Virus record (IMG/VR): IMGVR_UViG_3300032205_000009
Span: 1-41,238 of that record
Direction: 5' to 3' (one strand)
Source of the DNA: a virus
DNA: 41,238 nt
This document shows positions 21,171 through 29,129 of the stretch, piece after piece; position 1 is the stretch's first letter; each line of letters opens with the position of its first letter. Made by a program: the position numbers and the translations under genes. The notes beneath the pieces are model-generated. The model was given only the letters and a program-made list of their open reading frames with translations, searched no databases and had not been told where the DNA came from.

Positions 21171-21264
21171 TCCGTTCCTGAAGGCGTTCCCTGCCCGTCC
21201 TGGTGATCTTGCCCCGTCGCCGGCCCAGCTGCGGAAGCTGGGGGGCCTGTGGCCGGGGCGCTAG
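21112..21264 (+). CDS. Possible small overlapping ORF (50 aa)
   Basis: Reads MPSSTSQGSSVTAAAAPATD then FLKAFPARPGDLAPSPAQLR and ends LWPGR. It overlaps the end of the regulator gene by 59 nt in another frame. There is no clear ribosome-binding site; coupling by reinitiation is possible. May be chance. Confidence 0.25.
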   Translation: MPSSTSQGSSVTAAAAPATDPFLKAFPARPGDLAPSPAQLRKLGGLWPGR

Positions 21265-21512
21265 TCTCGCATCGGCTGGGGCTCTTCGTCGACCAGCCAG
21301 TACAGGTCGTTTTCTCTCAGGCGGACGACGAGGTTGTGTCTGTCGTCGGGGGTCTGGACACGCAGGATCAGGATCTGTTGGTCGTAGCGCCAGAGGCTGA
21401 GGACGCCCATCTGGGTGGTTTCTGCTCCGGTGTTGCTGATGAAGCAGACGATGCCGCCGTGCTCGCGGGCGAGCGCGGCTGCTTCGCCGATCTCCAGGGG
21501 TTCGTCAGCCAT
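21261..21512 (-). CDS. Hypothetical protein (83 aa)
   Basis: MADEPLEIGEAAALAREHGG, IVCFISNTGAETTQM and LRENDLYWLVDEEPQPMRD; a small alpha/beta fold by pattern. Its ATG overlaps the preceding stop by 8 nt. Last gene of a five-gene leftward operon. Not recognised. Confidence 0.6.
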   Translation of the reverse strand: MADEPLEIGEAAALAREHGGIVCFISNTGAETTQMGVLSLWRYDQQILILRVQTPDDRHNLVVRLRENDLYWLVDEEPQPMRD

Positions 21513-21798
21513 CGGTCTCTGCCGGGGTGTTGGCGCGCAGTCGGGCCAGGGTTTCGGCGAGGATCTCGTCGATGCGCTCGTATTCGGCGAGGCGCTCGGA
21601 GGCGAGACCGAGGGCTTCGCGCAGCTGCTCGTTGACTGCCCGTTCGCGCCGGTACAGGTTGATCAGGTCGTCTTCTGTGAAATGGCCTTCGGCGGCGGCG
21701 AGCAGGCGCATGCAGCGCACCATCGCGCGGAGCGCTTCGTGGTTCTCTTGGGGGATGGCTCGCAGGACTGTTTCAGCGTCCTGAGCTGAATCGGTCAT
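21505..21798 (-). CDS. Coiled-coil hypothetical protein (97 aa)
   Basis: Mostly helical with LINLYRRERAVNEQLREALG and LAEYERIDEILAETLARL. ATG overlaps the preceding stop (ATGA). Not recognised. Confidence 0.6.
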   Translation of the reverse strand: MTDSAQDAETVLRAIPQENHEALRAMVRCMRLLAAAEGHFTEDDLINLYRRERAVNEQLREALGLASERLAEYERIDEILAETLARLRANTPAETDG

Positions 21799-21926
21799 GC
21801 GCTCCGCCATGCGTCGAGCGCGAGCTTGAACTCAGCCCAGGCGGCTGCGAGTTGGGCGGTGGCTGCGGTGAGCCTGGCCCACGCTTGCGGCCTGGAACTG
21901 GGGTTCTGATCCGCTAGGCCGGTCAC
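21795..21926 (-). CDS. Small helical protein (43 aa)
   Basis: VTGLADQNPSSRPQAWARLT followed by an Ala-rich helix. GTG overlaps the preceding stop (GTGA); the longer frame would run through the neighbour. Not recognised. Confidence 0.55.
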   Translation of the reverse strand: MTGLADQNPSSRPQAWARLTAATAQLAAAWAEFKLALDAWRSA

Positions 21927-22075
21927 CTCTGCCCCTCCGGTTTCGGGCAGAGGTCGCAACCGATCCCTTGCACTTCGCCATCGAGCCAGTGCTGGAAGCA
22001 CGTCTCGCACAGCGACTCGGCGGCTCGGCGCTCGTACTCGTTCGCGCACACCTTGATCTGCTTCGGATCAGTCAC
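21923..22075 (-). CDS. Zinc-ribbon microprotein (50 aa)
   Basis: Has CANEYERRAAESLCETC and CDLCPKPEG, likely binding zinc by CETC and CDLC. GTG start gives VTDPKQIKV and overlaps the preceding stop by 8 nt. Function unknown. Confidence 0.6.
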   Translation of the reverse strand: MTDPKQIKVCANEYERRAAESLCETCFQHWLDGEVQGIGCDLCPKPEGQR

Positions 22076-22526
22076 CGACAGTATTATTAGGGGCGTTTCC
22101 GACGGCCATCGGGACGCGCTCGTAGGTGAGGCTGTTGCGCCCGGTCGGGTTGACCCGTTCAGGCCCGTGCCGCACCACGCCTTCATCGATCAGGATTTTC
22201 AGGTTGTCTCTGACGACGCCTGCAGTGACGCCGGCCTGCTGGGCGAGCTGCTGGACGCTGACGGGGCCGATGTGCTCGCTGACCATCGCCAGGATCTGCG
22301 CCTGCCGCTGCTCGGGTTTCATCGGCGGGTTGCGCTTCTTCGTCGGCTTCGGCTTGCTCGCGGCCTTCTTCTTGCCGCCGTCGAGCGCTTTCAGGATGGC
22401 GTCGTTCGGCAGCTGCCCGACGTGGCGGATGAACCAGTCGAGGATCTTGATCTGCTCGTTCAGCTCATCACGTTCGAGCGCGGCTTCGTGTCGTTCGGCT
22501 TCGAGGCGTTCCTTCAGGCTGGGCAT
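22068..22526 (-). CDS. Coiled-coil winged-helix regulator (152 aa)
   Basis: N-terminal coiled coil (LKERLEAERHEAALERDELN), a Lys-rich linker (GGKKKAASKPKPTKKRN) and a C-terminal winged helix (AQILAMVSEHIGPVSVQQLA, then VTAGVVRDNLKILIDEGVV). The end ERVNPTGRNSLTYERV looks like the wing. AAGGAGACAGAACC precedes the ATG. It heads the leftward operon and faces the late operon, so it may control this junction. Confidence 0.75.
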   Translation of the reverse strand: MPSLKERLEAERHEAALERDELNEQIKILDWFIRHVGQLPNDAILKALDGGKKKAASKPKPTKKRNPPMKPEQRQAQILAMVSEHIGPVSVQQLAQQAGVTAGVVRDNLKILIDEGVVRHGPERVNPTGRNSLTYERVPMAVGNAPNNTVGD

Positions 22527-22674
22527 GGTTCTGTCTCCTTCCTCTCTGACTGGGCGTCGATTCTAAACCACCGTTCGGGGCCTCGCACGCCCGTACACTG
22601 CCGGCGAGATCTCCTCACGTAGGTTCGGCCCGTTCGGATTGCACGCGCCGGACCTGGGATCTCTGACTGGGCCA

Positions 22675-22698
22675 GGGCGTCTTCGGGCGCCCTCGGTC
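22675..22698 (+). promoter_or_regulatory. Hairpin-CCTCGGTC leader before the late genes
   Basis: Stem GGGCGTC-TTCG-GGCGCCC (22675-22692, one G-U) overlapping CCTCGGTC (22691-22698), then GAAGGAGG and ATG at 22715. Same hairpin, CTCGGTC and Shine-Dalgarno order as the leader repeats at 16-19 kb, but on the plus strand and without the AATCCAAC half. Confidence 0.55.
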
Positions 22699-22714
22699 CG
22701 TGAAGGAGGAAAAC

Positions 22715-22810
22715 ATGGGTGTTCACCTCTCACCGGGTGATGCTGCGCTCTGGCTGATCGCGATCGCCCTCTGGGTCTTCGTCCTCTTCGGCGCCAACCT
22801 GATCAGCTGA
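22715..22810 (+). CDS. Membrane microprotein (31 aa)
   Basis: MGVHLSPGDAALWLIAIALW then VFVLFGANLIS: one transmembrane helix with little else. GAAGGAGGAAAAC is an excellent ribosome-binding site. First gene of the late operon; function unknown. Confidence 0.7.
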   Translation: MGVHLSPGDAALWLIAIALWVFVLFGANLIS

Positions 22811-22989
22811 TGCGCAAGAAGGCCAACACGAAGGTGCACACGGTGATGTCGGAGTTCAAGCGCGGGCAGTTGCATTCGGGCTCGAAGAAGGGCTCGAAGG
22901 TCACTTCGCGCCAGCAGGCGATCGCGATCGCCTTGTCGGAGGCCGGCAAATCGAAGCCGAAGCCGAAGGCGAGGAAGAAGAGGCGCTGA
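22810..22989 (+). CDS. DUF6496-like basic protein (59 aa)
   Basis: HTVMSEFKRGQLHSGSKKGS then TSRQQAIAIALSEAGK and a Lys/Arg tail. This matches what I recall of the DUF6496 pattern found in phages. ATG lies in TGATG with the preceding stop. Strong positive charge suggests DNA or capsid-lumen contact. Confidence 0.75.
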   Translation: MRKKANTKVHTVMSEFKRGQLHSGSKKGSKVTSRQQAIAIALSEAGKSKPKPKARKKRR

Positions 22990-23561
22990 TGCCGCCTCGG
23001 CCCGTTCCCGCGAGCAGGCCACCTCCATCGGGGCGAAGCTGGATCGTTCCGGGCACTGTCGCGAACGAGCCGCCGCCACCGTGGAAACCGCCGCCGCCGA
23101 GTCTTGTCGAGGTAACGCCTGCGATCAGGCAGATTTGGCAGGCGACAGGCTTCAAAGGCCCGATGCCCACCCTTTACAAGGATCCGAGCATCCTGCTCCG
23201 CGCTCTGGGCACGGCCCCCTGGCCGAGGATCCCCTCCCAGAGCCGGGTCATGTTGTCACCTGAGATGGTGGCGGGTTTGCAAACGCTCGCGCTCCCCCGC
23301 AACCGCGACCTGGAGGCGGTCAAGGTGCTGCTGCATGAATTCGCACACACCCGGCAGCCGATGACGCTGAACCGGCCGACCTTCGAGGGCGGCGCAGAGG
23401 CGTTCGCGCAGCAGCATCTGATGGACGCGCTGCGCAGGCTGCACATCGACCGGTTCGACCCGACGAACAGCTGGCCCAGCTACGCCTATCCGCAGTTCAC
23501 CGACAGGATGAGGCAGTCGGGCTGGAACGCTGTCAACCGCGGACAGTTCGGGAGGCGTTAG
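22989..23561 (+). CDS. Zincin-like metallopeptidase (190 aa)
   Basis: Has the zinc-protease helix VKVLLHEFAHTRQP (HEFAH at 116-120) and a downstream EGGAEAFAQ helix that can give the third ligand (Glu133 or Glu137). The N-terminus is Pro-rich and disordered. The ATG overlaps the previous stop (TGATG). Position before terminase and capsid genes makes prohead maturation conceivable, though usual prohead proteases are serine types next to the capsid gene. Could also be a virion or host-directed peptidase. Confidence 0.75.
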   Translation: MPPRPVPASRPPPSGRSWIVPGTVANEPPPPWKPPPPSLVEVTPAIRQIWQATGFKGPMPTLYKDPSILLRALGTAPWPRIPSQSRVMLSPEMVAGLQTLALPRNRDLEAVKVLLHEFAHTRQPMTLNRPTFEGGAEAFAQQHLMDALRRLHIDRFDPTNSWPSYAYPQFTDRMRQSGWNAVNRGQFGRR

Positions 23562-23563
23562 AG

Positions 23564-23815
23564 ATGCAGATGCGCGTCTTGATCGCGCAGGTGCCGGAAC
23601 GGGACGTGCTGCTCGCGGAGCTGCTCCAGATCGTCGCCCGCCATCCGGGCAACGACGTCTTCGTGGTCGCGATCGAGACGCCCTGGGGGCAGCGGGCGAT
23701 GCGCACGGCAAGGACGGTCGACTCCTGGGACCGGCGGCTCTGGTCGGAGATCGAGGACCTGCTCGGCGAGGAGCTGCGGCGCGCCGACGACTGGGACGAC
23801 GGCGAGGATCTCTAG
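23564..23815 (+). CDS. Hypothetical protein (83 aa)
   Basis: MQMRVLIAQVPERDVLLAEL, FVVAIETPWGQRAM, then an acidic helix ending RADDWDDGEDL. GGAGG lies about 9 nt before the ATG. Not recognised. Confidence 0.65.
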   Translation: MQMRVLIAQVPERDVLLAELLQIVARHPGNDVFVVAIETPWGQRAMRTARTVDSWDRRLWSEIEDLLGEELRRADDWDDGEDL

Positions 23816-23828
23816 TCAAGGAGGAGTA

Positions 23829-24077
23829 ATGCCGAAGAAGTCACAAGCCCCGCCGGCCCCGAACCTGTCCGGTGTCTTCCCGAAGAACCCGACGTTCAAG
23901 GGCCGCACCGACGTGGGCGGCCAGTACAGGACCACGCCGGCTCCCTCGCCGCCTGCGGCGAAGCGGCGACCGAGGCCACGTCAGCCGGCGCTCGACCTAG
24001 CTCCGAGCGTGCGCGCGCCGAAGAAACAGCGGCCGGCGGCGAAGCAGGCGCCGCACGGCGGCTGGTACACGCGCTAG
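23829..24077 (+). CDS. Basic Pro-rich protein (82 aa)
   Basis: Low-complexity and positively charged (PAAKRRPRPRQPAL, RAPKKQRPAAKQ), probably disordered. AAGGAGGAGTA precedes the ATG. Possibly a DNA-associated head protein; unproven. Confidence 0.65.
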   Translation: MPKKSQAPPAPNLSGVFPKNPTFKGRTDVGGQYRTTPAPSPPAAKRRPRPRQPALDLAPSVRAPKKQRPAAKQAPHGGWYTR

Positions 24078-24123
24078 CGGAAACAGCCCTATATATAAGG
24101 TCAGGATCCGAGGGTCGGGTTCT

Positions 24124-24318
24124 TTACGCGCGCACGACGAGAACGGTGGCGAGCGGCCGGCCGTGCACGGTGAGCTCGATCCAGCGCTCGCCGCCCTCGG
24201 AGCGGTGCCCGTGCACCTCGATCTCGTCGTAGCCGTCGGCCCAGTTGCGCAGCGCGGCCTTCACCCAACCCTCGACATCCCATGCAACGGGGCTCTCTTC
24301 GTGAGCCTGAATGGACAT
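24124..24318 (-). CDS. Reverse-strand small protein, moron-like (64 aa)
   Basis: MSIQAHEESPVAWDVEGWVK then EIEVHGHRSEGGERWIELTV. It lies alone against the late operon with its own promoter 11 nt upstream, the usual form of a moron that may be expressed in the lysogen. A weak stem CCGA-CCC-TCGG follows the stop on its strand. Between it and the preceding plus-strand gene is an AT-rich near-palindrome at 24088-24100. Function unknown. Confidence 0.6.
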   Translation of the reverse strand: MSIQAHEESPVAWDVEGWVKAALRNWADGYDEIEVHGHRSEGGERWIELTVHGRPLATVLVVRA

Positions 24319-24328
24319 CGCACCTGAA

Positions 24329-24356
24329 AGCGTAGCGCTCTGCGGCGTTTTGTAAA
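24329..24356 (-). promoter_or_regulatory. Promoter of the reverse-strand gene
   Basis: Minus-strand TTTACA (24356-24351), 16-bp spacer, TACGCT (24334-24329). Predicted start near 24322 gives an almost leaderless mRNA for the ATG at 24318, which has no good Shine-Dalgarno. Confidence 0.45.
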
Positions 24357-24372
24357 CGACCTGGAGGTGCTT

Positions 24373-24855
24373 TTGAAGGTGGCAGCCGTCACGCTCGCGA
24401 GCCTCACGCTCGCGACCACGACGTTCGACCCGCACTCTCACCGTGACCACCACCGTGTCGTCGGTCACGGCCAGATCCGCTTCGACGGGGCCGGCCCCGA
24501 ACGCTGGGCCCTCCGCTACCGGCGCGAGCACCGGCTCGCCGCCACCCTCAAAAAACAACTGCGCCGCCAGCGCCACCTGATCCTCGCCAACTCCAGCGTC
24601 AGCGAGGCGATCGAGCTCGCCGCCGCTACCTACGGCGACGGGGAGACGCTCTGGCGTCGCGCTCGCTGCGAGTCGGGTCTGAACCGGTACGCGCGCAACC
24701 TGAGCTCCGCGGCGTCCGGCCTGTTCCAGTTCCTCCCGAGCACCTGGCGCTCGACGCCTTATGCGAGGTTCTCAATCTTCTCACCGTACGCGAACGCGCT
24801 CGCCGCAGGCTGGATGGGCGCGCACGGCCGAGGCAACGAGTGGAGTTGCAGATAG
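24373..24855 (+). CDS. Exported lysozyme-like transglycosylase (160 aa)
   Basis: N-terminal signal-like segment (KVAAVTLASLTLATTTF), a His/Arg-rich linker, and a lysozyme-fold domain from about residue 75 with catalytic Glu100 in RCESGLNRYA, then SSAASGLFQFLPSTW and YANALAAGWM. It cuts glycan strands. TTG at 24373 is chosen: GGAGG ends 5 nt upstream; the GTG at 24367 overlaps that GGAGG. It precedes the terminase by 7 nt. It may aid lysis or be carried in the virion. Confidence 0.8.
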   Translation: MKVAAVTLASLTLATTTFDPHSHRDHHRVVGHGQIRFDGAGPERWALRYRREHRLAATLKKQLRRQRHLILANSSVSEAIELAAATYGDGETLWRRARCESGLNRYARNLSSAASGLFQFLPSTWRSTPYARFSIFSPYANALAAGWMGAHGRGNEWSCR

Positions 24856-24862
24856 GAGACCG

Positions 24863-26524
24863 TTGCCGAAGACGAAGAGGCCGCTCGACGAGATCAGCCC
24901 CCAGATGCTGGAGGCGTTCAAGAAGGAGTACGCGCGCCGGCTGAACGAGCGCGCCGCCGCGCTCCAGCACCCCGCGGGGCTCTTGGATCACGTCCAGTGC
25001 ATCGACGCGAAGACTGGCGAGCGCTTCAGCTTCACCCTTAATGATCCGGACGCCGGTTGGTTCTGGCAGCGCGACGTGCTCGACAAGTGGATCCCGAAGC
25101 CGCTCAACCTCGTCCTGAAGGCACGGCAGATCGGGATCACCTGGCTCGCAGTCGGTTACGCGCTCTGGAAGCTGCTGACCAAGCCGGGAACCAGGGTGCT
25201 GGTCGTCTCGATCAACGAGGACGAGGCGATCAAGGTCGTGAACCGGCTCTTCGACATGTTCGCCTCGCTGCCCGAGCATCTCCAGTTCGAGGCGAAGATC
25301 ACCAAACCGTCACGGGACGCACGCCCCTCGACACTGATCGAGTTCACGTTCCCCGACGGTCGCATCTCCAGCTGCGTCGGGCTCCCCTCGACGAGACGCG
25401 CCGGCCACGGCGAGGTCGCGACGCTGGTGCTGCTCGACGAGTACGCGCGGCACGAATACGCGCGCGACAGTTGGAAGGCGGTCTTCGCGACCGCGGACAA
25501 CGGCGGACAGATCATCGTCATCTCGACCGCGAACGGCGTCTCGAACGAGCAGACCGGCGAAGGCAACTACTACCACCACCTCTGGGTCAACGCAGAGCAC
25601 TACGGGATCGACGTGCAGTTCCTGCCCTGGGACCTGCACCCCGACCGTGACGAGCACTGGTACGCGACGAACGCACAGGCGCTCCCGGCCACAGACAGAG
25701 CGGAGCAGTTCCCCCGGACTCCGGAGGATGCGTTCATCAACACCGGGCAGTGCTGGTTCGACCTGGAAGCGCTCGCCTGGTACGCGGAGAACGCGCCGCT
25801 CGGGGAGCTGTACCGGATGCGCTTCATCCCCGACGCGACGGGCGCGAAGGCGAAGATCCACCAGGCCGAGCAGGGGCTGATCCGCGTCTATGCGCGCCCC
25901 GACCCGAACCACGACTACGCGATCGGCGCCGACGTCGCGACCGGCCGGGGCCTCGACTACAGCTGCGCCTACGTCGTCGACCTGACCTCGATGGCGATCG
26001 TCGCGGAGCTGCACGCGAAGCTGGACGCCGACGAGTTCGCCGAGCAGCTGCACTTCCTCGGGCGCTGGTACGGGACGGCACGGCTGGCGGTGGAGATGGG
26101 CGGCGGCTTCGGCGAGCCGGTGATCATCAGTCTGCGCGACGGCCGCAAGGGCCGGCCGCACTATCCGAAGCTGTACCGGCACGCGATCGCCGACCGGCCC
26201 GATCAGCGGCTGATCGCCAACTACGGCTTCCCGATGAACGTGAAGACCAGGCCGCAGGTGATCAACCAGATCGAGCAGGCGATCCGCGAGCGCGCGATCC
26301 CGGCGCTGCCGAGGGCGTTGATCATGGAGTGTCGTACCTTCGTGCGCGCGAAGACGCTCCCGAGTCCTCGCGCCCAGGACGGCGCCAACGACGACCGCGT
26401 GATGGCCTTCGGGATCGCGCTGGAGATGTACCGGCAGCTCGGCACGCACGAACGGCGCGTGCAGCGCAAGCCGAAGCGGCGTCCACCGCACAAATACAAG
26501 TGGCAGAAACGGAGGGTGGCGTAA
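24863..26524 (+). CDS. terL: Terminase large subunit (553 aa)
   Basis: ATP-driven DNA packaging motor with a headful or cutting nuclease. ATPase: Walker A-like LKARQIGITW (about 85-94), Walker B LVLLDEYARHE (188-198), coupling motif VISTANG (219-225). RNase H-like nuclease: IGADVATGRGLDYS with its first Asp and the late NDDRVMAFGIA with its last Asp. TTG at 24863 has AGGAGA 3 nt upstream and gives PKTKRPLDE; the open frame further upstream runs inside the preceding gene. A TAATG join links it to the next gene. Confidence 0.92.
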   Translation: MPKTKRPLDEISPQMLEAFKKEYARRLNERAAALQHPAGLLDHVQCIDAKTGERFSFTLNDPDAGWFWQRDVLDKWIPKPLNLVLKARQIGITWLAVGYALWKLLTKPGTRVLVVSINEDEAIKVVNRLFDMFASLPEHLQFEAKITKPSRDARPSTLIEFTFPDGRISSCVGLPSTRRAGHGEVATLVLLDEYARHEYARDSWKAVFATADNGGQIIVISTANGVSNEQTGEGNYYHHLWVNAEHYGIDVQFLPWDLHPDRDEHWYATNAQALPATDRAEQFPRTPEDAFINTGQCWFDLEALAWYAENAPLGELYRMRFIPDATGAKAKIHQAEQGLIRVYARPDPNHDYAIGADVATGRGLDYSCAYVVDLTSMAIVAELHAKLDADEFAEQLHFLGRWYGTARLAVEMGGGFGEPVIISLRDGRKGRPHYPKLYRHAIADRPDQRLIANYGFPMNVKTRPQVINQIEQAIRERAIPALPRALIMECRTFVRAKTLPSPRAQDGANDDRVMAFGIALEMYRQLGTHERRVQRKPKRRPPHKYKWQKRRVA

Positions 26525-26916
26525 TGAGCTCAATGGCAGATTTCGCCGGGGCACTCGGCGGCGGGGCTCCGCCCGGTCTCCCGCCCGGTCTCGGCCCCGG
26601 TGGGCCCCCGGTCGACCTGGGTGCAGGCGTCGGTCCTCCGGTCGACATGGGGGCACCGCCTCCGCCCCCGCCCGACCAGCCCGAGCCCGGTGCCCAGTAC
26701 TCGACGTCGCTGGATGCGCTCGACGGCGCCGAGGAGGCGCTGCACGCGTTCATCCAGCTCGACCCGGACGAAGCAGACCGCGCGATGGCAGCGCAGTGCC
26801 TGCAGAACGTGCTCAAGCTGAAGGCCGGCAACCAGAAGGCGCAGCAGGGCGGCGAGATGAAGGGCCTCGCTCGCGCCTTGCAAGCCAACGGCGGACCGCC
26901 AGGTGGCGGATACTGA
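26524..26916 (+). CDS. Pro/Gly-rich hypothetical protein (130 aa)
   Basis: First half is Gly-Pro low complexity (GAPPGLPPGLGPGGPP); second half has a helical pair (DALDGAEEALHAFIQLDPDE, CLQNVLKLKAGNQKAQQGGE). The ATG overlaps the terminase stop by 1 nt. Possibly a head-assembly accessory; not recognised. Confidence 0.65.
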   Translation: MSSMADFAGALGGGAPPGLPPGLGPGGPPVDLGAGVGPPVDMGAPPPPPPDQPEPGAQYSTSLDALDGAEEALHAFIQLDPDEADRAMAAQCLQNVLKLKAGNQKAQQGGEMKGLARALQANGGPPGGGY

Positions 26917-28837
26917 GTTGGCCGAAACCGACGTCTACGACCAGTCGAAGGTTCGAGACGCCGTCGGCCTGGTGGTGAAGGCGGTCGAGGACGCGGAGCG
27001 CCGCTACCACGACGCCTTCGTCGACCGCTGCGAGCAGCGTTACGCCTCCTACCGCGCTCTCTCCGACGCGCAACCGGACGAAGAGGACTGGCACTCCGAC
27101 ATCACCACGCCGTACGTGATGCAGACCTGCGAAGGGATGCTCTCGACGATGCTGGAGCCGAGTCCCCGGTTCAACGTGCAGCCGCGCCCGAAGCCGGACG
27201 AGCCGCTCGAAGAGGTGCTGCAGCGGCTGAAGTCGGTCGACGCCGTCTCAGACACCTTGCGTTATGCCTTGGACCGGGACGGCTTCGCGCGCAAGCAGCG
27301 CGATTTCATGCAGCAGGATCTGGTCTGCGGGATCACCGTCCTGAAGGACTACTGGGACTCCGAGTCGCGCACCGTCACCAGCCTGGTGCCCGAAGAGTTG
27401 ATGCTCTACGACGCCGCCGGCCTGGGGATCGACAGCATCCGGACGCACTCCGAGCAGGAGCAGAAGGACACGCTGGTGCGCGACGACGCCTGCTCCGAGG
27501 TCAGGGACGTGCGCGACTTCTTCTGGCCGTCACAGGCCTCGACGGTCAGACGCGCCGAGTGGCTCGTCGACAGGACGTGGGAGTCGTTCGCCTCGCTGAA
27601 ACGCAAGGAGAAGATCGGCCTCTACAAGGACGTCGACAAGCTGAAGGAATCGAACTCGGTCGCGCAGCTGAAGAAGCTGACCGAGCGCGAGCAGCGCCTG
27701 CGCGGCGTCGACCGCACACAGGACCTCGTCGAGGTGCTGGAGTACTGGACGCCGGAGCGCGTGGTCACCGTCGCGAACCGCAACGTGCTGCTGCGCGACG
27801 ACCCGAACCCGTTCTGGAACGGCCGGCTCCCCTTCGTCGTCTGCGCGGCGATGCCCGATGCGTTCCAGATTCCCGGCATCTCGGTTGTCGAGGCGCTCGC
27901 GCAGCTGCAGGAGATGCTCTGGACGCTGCAGAACCAGCGCATGGACGCGGTCCGTTTGCTCGCGAACGTGATCACGATCATCCGCTCCGACGTGGACGAT
28001 CCGGATGCGTTCGAGTTCGCGCCGAACGCGCAGTGGTTCGTCGAGGACCCGGCGCAGGTCTCGCAGCTCCCGATCGACCCGACCGTCGCCCAGATCACCT
28101 TGCAGGCTGAGTCGCTGCTGAAGGGCGACCTGCAGAACATCATGGGCGGCTTGCCGATGGCCTCGGGCTCCGACTCGCAGACGATCGACCAGCAGACCGC
28201 GACGGGGGTCTCGATCATCACCACGATCGCCCAGCGGATCATCCAGTCGCGCAAGCAGCACTACCTCTGGGCCTACGCCGACCTCGGCAAGCACTTCCTG
28301 TTGCTCTATCAGCAGTTCCTGCGCGACGACCGCGTCGTGCGCGTGCTCGGCTTGCAGGGCTCGCAGGCCTACCGCAAGATCTCCCCGCTCGAAATCCAGG
28401 GCGACTTCGACGTGATGATCGACGTCACCAGCGACTCGCTGCTGCGTCAGGAGCGCCGCGCCGAGTCGCAGAGCCTGCTGCAGATCGCCGCCCAGGTGCA
28501 GCCGGTCTTCGCCCAGTCCGGGGCCCCGCTCAACCTGAAGGCCTTCATGGAGAGGACGCTCGATGCCTACGACATCTCGGACAAGGAGCGCTTCTTCATG
28601 CCGCCCCAGGTCGGCGCCGCCACCGCGGGTGGCCCACCCGGCATGCCGCCTCCGCCTGGTGCCAACGGGCAGGCGCCGGCACTTCCCGGCGGGGTTGCCC
28701 TCCCGGCCGGCGTGACCAACGCGGGCGCCGCCGCCGGCCCGATGTCGCCGAACTCGACCGACAGCATCTCGGCGGAGAACGCGATGGCGACGATGCTGCG
28801 CATGCGCGGAGGCGCCTCCAATGCGTCCGCGCCGTAG
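26903..28837 (+). CDS. Portal protein (644 aa)
   Basis: Dodecameric ring through which DNA passes. Evidence: position after the terminase, length between T7-type and P22-type portals, an N-terminal helical wing (AVEDAERRYHDAFVDRCEQR), DITTPYVMQTCEGMLSTMLE, the FMQQDLVCGITVLKDYW block and the central PGISVVEALAQLQEMLWTLQ stem. The C-terminal 80 residues are Pro/Gly/Ala-rich. GTG at 26903 overlaps the previous gene; TTG at 26918 is a shorter alternative. Confidence 0.88.
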   Translation: MADTELAETDVYDQSKVRDAVGLVVKAVEDAERRYHDAFVDRCEQRYASYRALSDAQPDEEDWHSDITTPYVMQTCEGMLSTMLEPSPRFNVQPRPKPDEPLEEVLQRLKSVDAVSDTLRYALDRDGFARKQRDFMQQDLVCGITVLKDYWDSESRTVTSLVPEELMLYDAAGLGIDSIRTHSEQEQKDTLVRDDACSEVRDVRDFFWPSQASTVRRAEWLVDRTWESFASLKRKEKIGLYKDVDKLKESNSVAQLKKLTEREQRLRGVDRTQDLVEVLEYWTPERVVTVANRNVLLRDDPNPFWNGRLPFVVCAAMPDAFQIPGISVVEALAQLQEMLWTLQNQRMDAVRLLANVITIIRSDVDDPDAFEFAPNAQWFVEDPAQVSQLPIDPTVAQITLQAESLLKGDLQNIMGGLPMASGSDSQTIDQQTATGVSIITTIAQRIIQSRKQHYLWAYADLGKHFLLLYQQFLRDDRVVRVLGLQGSQAYRKISPLEIQGDFDVMIDVTSDSLLRQERRAESQSLLQIAAQVQPVFAQSGAPLNLKAFMERTLDAYDISDKERFFMPPQVGAATAGGPPGMPPPPGANGQAPALPGGVALPAGVTNAGAAAGPMSPNSTDSISAENAMATMLRMRGGASNASAP

Positions 28838-29129
28838 GCTGTCCGAGGTCGAGCGCCGTAACGCGAACGTCCACACGGGGGAGCTCGCGGCGCTCGCACA
28901 GCACCCGCTCTGGCCGGCGCTCGCCGCGGAGATCGACGACAAGCAGCAGCGGATCGAGCGGATGCTGCTGAGCGGCGTCCTGAGTCCACCACCGCAGCCG
29001 TTCGATCAGCGCAAGGCGGACTTCTGGAACGGCTTCATCCACGGCATGCGCTGGTTCCTCGCGCAGCCCGGTCGTGCCGAAGGCGAGCTGGAGCGCGCAT
29101 TCAAGAAGGCGGAAGGAGCAAGTAGATGA
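28821..29129 (+). CDS. Hypothetical protein between portal and scaffold (102 aa)
   Basis: Helical: LSEVERRNANVHTGELAALA, DDKQQRIERMLLSG and DFWNGFIHGMRWFLAQPG. The ATG lies within the end of the portal gene after GGAGGCG. Not recognised; a small head protein is likely by position. Confidence 0.7.
   Translation: MRPRRRLSEVERRNANVHTGELAALAQHPLWPALAAEIDDKQQRIERMLLSGVLSPPPQPFDQRKADFWNGFIHGMRWFLAQPGRAEGELERAFKKAEGASR

Noticed and set aside
24088-24100. AT-rich near-palindrome CCTATATATAAGG as an origin
   Set aside because: Too short and alone; no iterons or DnaA-type boxes around it. More likely part of a gene boundary.
27530-28942. 470-aa minus-strand frame opposite the portal gene
   Set aside because: Composition typical of an antisense shadow; the portal frame has clear family features.
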